Positions 1 to 5,427 of a DNA stretch of 10,968 bases are shown here, one piece after another; position 1 is the first letter of the stretch, and every line of letters starts with the position of its first letter. A model generated the notes under the pieces. That model was not told the DNA's origin and did not search any database. It saw only the letters and a list, made by a program, of their open reading frames with translations. The translations under genes and the position numbers were made by a program. The stretch is from Chloracidobacterium sp. UBA6041 (GTDB taxonomy: Bacteria; Acidobacteriota; Blastocatellia; Pyrinomonadales; Pyrinomonadaceae), in NCBI GenBank assembly GCA_002427845.1, contig DIYZ01000240.1, positions 1 through 10,968 of the forward strand, given 5' to 3'.

Positions 1-492
1 CAACATTTGCAAAAAACTCTTGTTTTTCTTGGCTCCCGTAACGCTCGCTATCGCGCGACGCGCAAGCCTGACCGGGTTTGGCTGTCGAATCTTCCCCCTG
101 TAATAGAAGTCTGTATAAAGAACTTTGGCGGCTCCGGCAAAGTTCATCAGCGTTCGCACCCGGACCGCTCTCGGCGTCCGGGCCGCAGGATACTTCTTGC
201 GCGTTCCAATGTTTCCCGTTTCTCTGCGCCATAACATATCCTTGGCGGCTTCACACGACGTGCCCTCTTGGAGTACCAGAACCTTGGCGTTCACTCGTGC
301 TCCGCCATGAGTGACCCGACAAAGGGTCGGTGCGCCGGCCCGCGTACCGCGGCTGTACCTCGCGAACTCAACCGCGAAAGGAGTCTTCAGGTTGATGCTT
401 CTCACGACGGGCGGGGAATCTCTGACCCAGGGTCCTGAATTAGTGATCCGAAGGCGAGGATGCCAAGTCGTTCTGGATTGGCGATCTGCAAT
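1..492. other. Left flank with no convincing gene
   Basis: No ORF here has convincing protein character on either strand. Two perfect inverted repeats are visible: GAACTTTG (120-127) with CAAAGTTC (138-145), and CCCGGAC (159-165) with GTCCGGG (176-182). A strong SD-like AAAGGAG at 377-383 precedes an ATG at 395 that opens a 33-codon frame ending at 496. That frame overlaps the 3' end of the convergent minus-strand gene by 4 nt, and its product matches nothing I recognise. No T-run terminator for the minus-strand operon is evident downstream of 493. Confidence 0.5.
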
Positions 493-1437
493 CTAGTCCG
501 GTACCTCTTCCTGCTCGTCCAAGTCGATTGTAAGTGTGTAGTACTCGGTCACCTCCTGGTCAATCTTGGAAAAGTACTGATCCAGAAAATGAATGGTCGC
601 GTACAAAGCGAATTCGGCGTCGCTGCGAGAGAAATGATAATTGGCAATGTCAGCGGCATGGGCTCCGGGCACGTTGCCGAGCACTCGGATTGAGTCGGCC
701 ACGTGCAACAAGTGGTCTGGGATTAACGGCTTGCGGGAACGAAACGCTTGAATCAGGTCATTCAACATTAGGGCATGGCCCTTTTTGTTCACGGGCTTCT
801 GCTTCAAAAGGCGCTCGTATCCAAACTTGAGCACCGCTTCGAGACTACGCCGCGCCATAACCACGCACGCTCGGTAGTTGGCGATCTCAAGCGAACCTCT
901 GGCCTCATCGAGCGATTGCTGAATGTTTTCCGGGATATTGTGAGAGGGATCCCAGCCGAACGCGCCCGCAAGCATCCCCGCGAACCGCGCGCGTATTCCA
1001 CTGTCTGTTTCCCATGCTTCCGACAACTCGAATTCTTCGATCGTGTGAAATGATGGGGGACACTCCAAGAAAAGACCCGCAAAGAACGAACGTGCAAACT
1101 CAGCATCGTTAGATAGGATAATAATTTCCCCGGCGACCGAGGCTTGAACTGAAACGAAGCGATCCTCATCCCGATCCAGTCGGCGAATCAGGATATGTGG
1201 CTCCACATCCTTCAACATTTCAGCCAATGGATGATCCGAGGAATTCGCCGAATCTTGTGCGACGTGAAATCGGAGCCGGTCAACGGATTGATTCCAACCG
1301 AGCCGTTGCAGGAAGGCGACGTTCAGATCCAAAGGACTAAAGCTGGGTCTCGCCTGTAGCAGGAAAACGGGAGCTGAACCCGGCGAGTCTAAATAGCTTG
1401 ATAGGGTATGTTTCAGGTTAGCAGCCCTCAACTCCAA
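493..1437 (-). CDS. DUF4145/HEPN-like C-terminal domain protein, last gene of the minus-strand cassette
   Basis: The protein has about 314 residues. Residues 1-165 match no family I know. The C-terminal part (about 172-295) is helical and has the look of DUF4145: a segment ANYRACVVMARRSLEAVLK (186-204), a helix LNDLIQAF, then RVLGNVPGAH (251-260), in which R251 and H260 flank the Gly-Asn typical of that family. DUF4145 proteins are, to my knowledge, related to HEPN domains and often occur beside restriction or defence genes. The R-x8-H spacing is longer than the canonical HEPN R-x4-6-H, so nuclease activity is uncertain. The start is uncertain: an in-frame stop immediately precedes TTG 1437, and a GGAG lies 3 nt from that TTG but 9 nt from a second TTG at 1431. 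The gene follows the 163-aa HEPN-like gene after 64 nt, so it is probably cotranscribed. Confidence 0.8.
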   Translation of the reverse strand: MELRAANLKHTLSSYLDSPGSAPVFLLQARPSFSPLDLNVAFLQRLGWNQSVDRLRFHVAQDSANSSDHPLAEMLKDVEPHILIRRLDRDEDRFVSVQASVAGEIIILSNDAEFARSFFAGLFLECPPSFHTIEEFELSEAWETDSGIRARFAGMLAGAFGWDPSHNIPENIQQSLDEARGSLEIANYRACVVMARRSLEAVLKFGYERLLKQKPVNKKGHALMLNDLIQAFRSRKPLIPDHLLHVADSIRVLGNVPGAHAADIANYHFSRSDAEFALYATIHFLDQYFSKIDQEVTEYYTLTIDLDEQEEVPD

Positions 1438-1501
1438 TTACTCCGATTTGATAAATAGCCCGCACAACCCGATCTTTGCGTGAGAAAGTTTTGCTTCTCA
1501 T

Positions 1502-1993
1502 TTAATTGGATATGCCAGAAACACCAGGCTTCTTTCGGATAAGCTTGGCCTCGTAGAGTTCGTCAATGAATTTCGCAAAGTCGTCTATTAGCGTATTGAT
1601 CGAAACTGCAAGCGCGTTCACGTCCAAAACCTCTAAATCATCTTGACCATCCTTGGCCGTCTTGACTCTTGAGACTTCGCCGACTCGATCGGTGAACCAC
1701 CATGAATGAACAATTCTATTCCGATCCTTGTTGACGGTGCGTATCCTAGAAATAAGTCTTTCAAACGTTTCTACAAAGTACGGCGCATCAACCTGATCGT
1801 GAAATAGACTCGACAATAAGTCGCATAGGTCGCTGAAACGTTTTCCGGAAGTCTTCAGCTGCGCCGCATATTCATCGGAGCCACTCATGATCCAGGTTAG
1901 TCGGGCAACATCAAACTCAAGACACTGGAGGTTTATAACCATACGACCGACCGCTCTTACGACATCCTCATTAAGTTTGGTTTTCTTCTCCAT
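1502..1993 (-). CDS. HEPN-like protein with R-N-x3-H motif
   Basis: This is a 163-residue, predominantly helical protein. A first amphipathic region (8-36) contains LxxLE-type spacing seen in small HEPN-like proteins. A second helix (72-88) leads into NKDRNRIVHSWW (88-99). R91-N92-x3-H96 fits the R-[N/D]-x3-H catalytic signature of HEPN ribonucleases, which are toxins or effectors in toxin-antitoxin, abortive-infection and CRISPR systems. The C-terminal helix (128-152) would complete a four-helix bundle. No nucleotidyltransferase (MNT) partner is adjacent. The start is ATG 1993, with no clear Shine-Dalgarno. The gene lies 90 nt after the 257-aa motif protein and 64 nt before the DUF4145 gene, in the same direction. 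The fold is likely; RNase activity and any role in defence are inferences from the motif and context. Confidence 0.82.
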   Translation of the reverse strand: MEKKTKLNEDVVRAVGRMVINLQCLEFDVARLTWIMSGSDEYAAQLKTSGKRFSDLCDLLSSLFHDQVDAPYFVETFERLISRIRTVNKDRNRIVHSWWFTDRVGEVSRVKTAKDGQDDLEVLDVNALAVSINTLIDDFAKFIDELYEAKLIRKKPGVSGISN

Positions 1994-2083
1994 GGAATTA
2001 ACGGTAAAACGTCAGCGTGGACCGGAGGGCGCCATTGCTCTCTCGGCTTGAGAATGAAGCTATTCAGGCAACCGTATGCCGGA

Positions 2084-2857
2084 CTAGAGCCCGAAGAACG
2101 CTCGGATGATCTGAATTGTCGGTATACCTAACGAAACAAGATCAGCGCTGATTGAAAGAATCGAAGTGATATCATTCAGTTTTGACCGCGCTTCTTCCTG
2201 GTTCTCTTCGCTTGCGTCTAACGCGGTCAATTCTTGAACGTACCGAAGGTCGGTACTGGCCTTCAGTTTTTGAAGAGCAGTCAGATCCGTCGCGCCATCA
2301 ATCCGGTTCAGCAACTCCTCGATTTTTGAGTTGAGTTGCGCGTTTATGGTGACGCTTTGCGAGTTGTTCTGTCCACCCTGTTGTATGGCGCCAAAGTTGT
2401 TACCCCCGATGTGGATACTGGGGGCGGCGGGGACGCTCGCTGTTGGCATTCTGCTCTCAAGTTCCATTTGTCTAACTCTGTTCGCCAGCTGCCCGTAAAT
2501 CTGATCTGGGAGAATCGATAACGCCCCCGCAGTAGCTGGCCCAGGAGTCCAGAATTCGCTCGCTTCATGTCGGGCAACTATCGCATTGATTTCAGTTCTC
2601 ATTTCTCTCAGGTCATTCGCGTCCGGGATTAAGCCCTCAGTCACGAAAACCTCAAGAAGGCAATCGACGTAGGCCAGCGCTATTTCACGTGCCATGGTCA
2701 GATGCTCTCTACCGATTGCGCCTCGCATCGCACCGCCCCTGGGCATTGATTGCTCATCTCGTCGAATATTTCTGTAGTGTTCTTTCGACAACCTTTCGGC
2801 CGCTTGAACATATCTTCTCTCAGCCAGTTCCTTGGCGTCGCTACTTATTCTCATCAT
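2084..2857 (-). CDS. Motif-sharing paralogue C: IQQGG motif in mid-protein, hydrophobic C-terminus
   Basis: The protein has 257 residues from ATG 2857, or 256 from the adjacent ATG 2854. The latter gives the M-R-I-S start that matches the M-K-L-S start of the preceding paralogue. Residues 1-100 are helical, with A-K-E-L-A-E and A-Y-V-D positions that align with the two upstream genes. The shared glycine/asparagine/glutamine motif lies at 148-171 and includes NNFGAIQQGG and NNSQSV. Unlike its relatives, this protein continues for another 85 residues: a coiled-coil-like helix (about 175-205), an acidic stretch, then a hydrophobic C-terminal segment (228-257) ending IIRAFFGL that could contact a membrane or a partner. 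I do not recognise a named family. Third in a tandem array, it overlaps the upstream gene by 14-17 nt, so translation is probably coupled. Confidence 0.85.
   Translation of the reverse strand: MMRISSDAKELAERRYVQAAERLSKEHYRNIRRDEQSMPRGGAMRGAIGREHLTMAREIALAYVDCLLEVFVTEGLIPDANDLREMRTEINAIVARHEASEFWTPGPATAGALSILPDQIYGQLANRVRQMELESRMPTASVPAAPSIHIGGNNFGAIQQGGQNNSQSVTINAQLNSKIEELLNRIDGATDLTALQKLKASTDLRYVQELTALDASEENQEEARSKLNDITSILSISADLVSLGIPTIQIIRAFFGL
2345..2416 (-). repeat. Shared amyloid-like motif, copy in paralogue C
   Basis: This stretch encodes residues 148-171. It matches the consensus G-x-N-x-G-x-IQQGG-xx-NSQS, with NNFGAIQQGG and NNSQSV visible. Flanking protein sequence is not conserved with the other copies. 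Here the motif is internal rather than terminal. Confidence 0.85.
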
Positions 2858-3434
2858 CGTTTCTGTGAGTCAGACTTAACGATTGGCTATTACCTTCGCC
2901 GCCCTGTTGAATGTTGCCATAGTTATCACCGTGTACGTGTACGTTGTAATGAGTCGACGCTGGATCGAGTTTCTTGTTCTTGCGATCCATGACCATTTGC
3001 TTTCTTGCCAGGTCTAGGTCAACTGCGGCCTCTCCAAGTGATCTTTCGAAACGCGCGGTCATGTAGGATTCGATGTTAGGGATTAGTTCGGTGCTGCCGG
3101 GAAGCCTGAATTCCCGAAGCGTCGAGTCAGTGGTCACCCACATTATATGGTTCCTAATTATGCGTTTCAGTTCTTCGAGAATAGCGTCTTTATCTTCGTC
3201 ATCAATGAGTAAATCATCTTGCTTGTATGCCTGAACGTAAGATTCGAGCCTCGCAGCAACCAGGCGCTTCGTCATACTAACGAAATGATCTGACATCTGA
3301 GAAATGTTGGGATTGCTTGGCGTCGATCTAGCCCGAATCTGGCGGCGCTCGGTTTCACCATCTATCGCGCATTGCGTAAACGCCTTTCGGTAGATCGATT
3401 CGGCGAACGCCTTTGCCTCCTCACTTAACTTCAT
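2841..3434 (-). CDS. Motif-sharing paralogue B: helical domain with C-terminal IQQGG motif
   Basis: The protein has 197 residues. A longer frame reaches 3500, but the start ATG 3434 (M-K-L-S-E-E-A-K) is preferred: it overlaps the upstream stop by 14 nt, and the N-terminus then lines up with both paralogues. Residues 1-100 are helical with charged repeats; residues 128-152 form another helix. The C-terminal 34 residues hold the shared motif (164-188), including DNYGNIQQGGEGNSQS, followed by a short polar tail. This layout, a helical domain plus a terminal G/N/Q-rich motif, is the one expected of an adaptor or effector using a short amyloid-type assembly motif, but that is inference. No catalytic signature is seen. 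It is the middle gene of three and overlaps both neighbours. Confidence 0.85.
   Translation of the reverse strand: MKLSEEAKAFAESIYRKAFTQCAIDGETERRQIRARSTPSNPNISQMSDHFVSMTKRLVAARLESYVQAYKQDDLLIDDEDKDAILEELKRIIRNHIMWVTTDSTLREFRLPGSTELIPNIESYMTARFERSLGEAAVDLDLARKQMVMDRKNKKLDPASTHYNVHVHGDNYGNIQQGGEGNSQSLSLTHRNDDENK
2871..2945 (-). repeat. Shared amyloid-like motif, copy in paralogue B
   Basis: This stretch encodes residues 164-188, with DNYGNIQQGGEGNSQS as the core, in the C-terminal tail. At DNA level the copies have diverged while the residues are kept, which suggests selection on the protein motif rather than recent duplication. Confidence 0.85.
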
Positions 3435-4479
3435 TGTCTTGCCCGCTGATGCTTTGACTGTTGCCGACACCCCCCTGCTGGATGTTCCCGCGATTCTCAC
3501 CGACAGTTATAGTGTTGTGAATTGAACCTGGGACAGTGGCCGCAGCTTGTACGTCTTTCCGGTATTGAATCTCGGCGTTGATTCCGTTGCAGAACTTGAA
3601 TTCATGCGGTAGGTAGTGCTCTTGTTGCGTCCCTGGATGGTACTTCTTGAAACTGCGAAGGGCTCTCCAGAGAAAGTCTATTGCCTCAGCGCTCCCACTA
3701 ATTTCCTCTGACTCCTTCACGATAATTTCCACGTTGAAGTGTCGCGCCAGTAGGCGAGAGCATTCGTCGTTGAGCGGCCGTAGAAAAGTGTTTGTGTTTC
3801 GGTTGTGTGTTGCTGGGTCAACGATTGTTTGATTTGCGACTCCGTCATCCGGTAATTTCGCCAACTCCCGAAGAAAGTCGACCCGTTCGAGATCAGTCGG
3901 AATTCGATCCAGGTAGGAGTTCGTTTCAGACCAATTCAAATCACCTAAGGTTTGGCATGACCTTCCTATATGTTCATAGAAAGCCAAAACGTGTTTGCTT
4001 GCTTCCTGCATTTGATCCTTTCGATTCGCTAACTCCGGGTTGAGGTTACCTTCAGCTACGAGCCGCTGCACGGGGGACATCGCCGGTCCTATAATCTGGC
4101 CCAGCTCGATTTGAAGTAATTCCATCGTCCTTTCCAGACTCTGCGCTCGAATTGGTCCTAATGGATCCTTGTAGGCTCTTGAAATGTCATCGGTGCCTCC
4201 CCTCACAAGGCCCGTGAGTTCAGCGGCAAACTCCTGACAGTCAAGCCGGTCTGGATACTTGGCGATCTGGCGACACGTTTCGACGTAGGCTTGAACTCGA
4301 GCATCGATAAACTCCTTTTTGAACTTCAGGTGTTCGGAAATCAGGAGGTTCAGCTTGTGTTGAACATTCGACCAATGAATCCGATTTACTTCAGCGAAGT
4401 GTCTATCCCTGATTGGTTGGAGCTTTTCATGAAACATGCTTTCGAAAAGCTCGGCTTCGGTTTGCGAAAAAAGTCTCAC
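3421..4479 (-). CDS. Motif-sharing paralogue A: 352-aa helical protein with C-terminal IQQGG motif, first gene of the cassette
   Basis: The protein has 352 residues and starts at GTG 4479, with AGGTG six nt upstream (clear SD). Residues 1-95 are helical and resemble the N-termini of the two following genes: an opening M-R-L, an ELFESMF helix matching FAESIY/LAERRY, and ARVQAYVE matching ARLESYVQ/LAYVDC. Residues 100-310 are a longer region unique to this member, mostly helical with mixed content around 245-300; I recognise no catalytic motif. The last 32 residues carry the shared motif (321-344), including ENRGNIQQGGVGNSQS, in a tail preceded by an alanine/valine-rich link. Its extra middle region might sense a trigger, with the smaller paralogues as partners, but nothing in the sequence proves this. 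The stop overlaps the next start by 14 nt. Confidence 0.85.
   Translation of the reverse strand: MRLFSQTEAELFESMFHEKLQPIRDRHFAEVNRIHWSNVQHKLNLLISEHLKFKKEFIDARVQAYVETCRQIAKYPDRLDCQEFAAELTGLVRGGTDDISRAYKDPLGPIRAQSLERTMELLQIELGQIIGPAMSPVQRLVAEGNLNPELANRKDQMQEASKHVLAFYEHIGRSCQTLGDLNWSETNSYLDRIPTDLERVDFLRELAKLPDDGVANQTIVDPATHNRNTNTFLRPLNDECSRLLARHFNVEIIVKESEEISGSAEAIDFLWRALRSFKKYHPGTQQEHYLPHEFKFCNGINAEIQYRKDVQAAATVPGSIHNTITVGENRGNIQQGGVGNSQSISGQDNEVK
3448..3519 (-). repeat. Shared amyloid-like motif, copy in paralogue A
   Basis: This stretch encodes residues 321-344, with ENRGNIQQGGVGNSQS as the core, nine residues from the C-terminus. A beta-prone ITV precedes the core and SI follows it, the pattern expected of a short beta-arch assembly motif. 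Confidence 0.85.
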
Positions 4480-4520
4480 GCTTCACACCTACTGTTGAGG
4501 ATGACCAAGATTAAACCACT

Positions 4521-4548
4521 ATTCTAAACTAATTCGGCGCTTTGAACC
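4521..4548 (-). promoter_or_regulatory. Possible promoter of the minus-strand cassette
   Basis: Read on the minus strand, TAGAAT (4526-4521) resembles a -10 box, with GGTTCA (4548-4543) 16 nt upstream as a weak -35. It lies about 40 nt before the GTG start at 4479. The -35 match is poor, and the promoter consensus of this organism is unknown. Confidence 0.3.
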
Positions 4549-4922
4549 GGAGGGCTTGGGACTGAGTGAGAGGCTTCTAAGCCCGCTGATCCACGGAATT
4601 GGCGGTTCCGCCGAATGTTTCTAAAGCGTTCAGGCCTCGCCCTCATTCCACTCCGTTCCATTCCAGCCGAGAAATCTAATTTAGTTTCCCCCTCTCCGGG
4701 CCGATTGTGCCACGAGAGCCCGCCCGCACAACTCTGCGCTTCGCTAATACAGGAACGCACCGCCGGTTAAACCAGCGGGCTTAAAAACCCGGGCCGAAAA
4801 ATTCCAAGGACCCACCAAATCAACTATGGATTCGTTACCGCCAAAATGATGGCGGCACAAGATTGTGTAAACGACGCGACACTAGCACCGAAAGATTCCT
4901 CTTTGCCAAGATCAAAACACGC

Positions 4923-5038
4923 CAGGCCGCGCTAAGCGCGGCCTAAACCGGGAGACAAAATCTCCCGCCGAAAAAAATTGCTCCGGCCCCCCTAAAATAG
5001 TTCCCCACACTACCGCGCCTACGGCTGGCGGCTTTTCC
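4923..5038. repeat. Dispersed intergenic repeat, copy 1
   Basis: Four blocks recur in the same order and near-identical spacing at 10361-10476: CAGGCCGC (4923), ACCGGGAGAC (4947), AAAATTGCTCC (4974) and CTTTTCC (5032). Spacings are 24, 27 and 58 nt here against 26, 24 and 59 nt there. This copy includes a perfect 9-bp hairpin (4924-4932 with 4936-4944, loop TAA) and a perfect 7-bp hairpin (4949-4955 with 4961-4967). Sequence between the blocks is diverged. Confidence 0.6.
4924..4967. other. Pair of adjacent perfect hairpins
   Basis: AGGCCGCGC / GCGCGGCCT encloses a TAA loop, and CGGGAGA / TCTCCCG encloses CAAAA. An A-run follows on the plus strand and no T-run follows on either strand, so this does not look like an ordinary rho-independent terminator. 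Confidence 0.7.
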
Positions 5039-5416
5039 CCGCACGGCAAAGAAACGAAGTAACCTCAACTTCCCGCAACCCGCACTCTCTAACTTCGCAA
5101 CCCCAAACAAAAGACCAGCCTCCTCCAAAGCCCGTGTTGTATCCGAGTGCTCTAACCAACCATGCTCCAAACAATATGCGGAATGCGAGCAGCACGTAAC
5201 TCAAAGAAATCAGCGATTTCAGCGAGCTCTACGATTCCACGTTGGGGCGCCGTCTCTCAGCCCTTCCCCATCTGCTAATTCGATAAAACAAAAACATGAG
5301 TGGCGAGCGTCCCTCACACATTCCCCGACATCTCCAACTCGAAAAATCAAAGCTGGGTTTTAGTTGTGACTGCAATCGGTGCTTTACCTATTCCAATATT
5401 TCCGTCCTTTGCATCT

Positions 5417-5421
5417 GGAGG
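5417..5421 (+). promoter_or_regulatory. Ribosome binding site that fixes GTG 5428 as start
   Basis: GGAGG lies six nt before GTG 5428, in frame with the long ORF. The upstream ATG 5296 is preceded only by A-rich sequence. Confidence 0.7.
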
Positions 5422-5427
5422 CAAACC

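Larger units (their letters stand above)
4549..5427. other. Intergenic region of about 880 nt between divergent gene blocks
   Basis: No convincing gene is present. ORFs on both strands have low-complexity, non-protein-like translations. The frame that extends the following 644-aa gene upstream to ATG 5296 lacks a ribosome binding site and reads cysteine- and tryptophan-rich. Visible structure: a GGCGG/CCGCC hairpin (4601-4613), two adjacent perfect hairpins (4924-4967) inside a dispersed repeat, and a tRNA D-arm-like string on the minus strand (5159-5149). From about 4800 the plus strand is rich in A and C; 83 of 120 bases at 5041-5160 are A or C. Confidence 0.55.

Noticed and set aside
804..1169. 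Minus-strand 121-codon ORF
   Set aside because: Overlaps the DUF4145-like gene in another frame and has serine/arginine-rich shadow composition.
4949..4978. Rho-independent terminator for the plus strand
   Set aside because: The hairpin is followed by A residues, not T, and no gene ends just upstream.
5060..5175. Intact tRNA gene on the minus strand
   Set aside because: The D-arm-like string lacks a complementary 5' D stem, the anticodon stem is mismatched, and no proper T arm or acceptor stem follows.
5296..5427. N-terminal extension of the 644-aa protein to ATG 5296
   Set aside because: No ribosome binding site at 5296, the translation is not protein-like, and GTG 5428 has GGAGG at ideal spacing.
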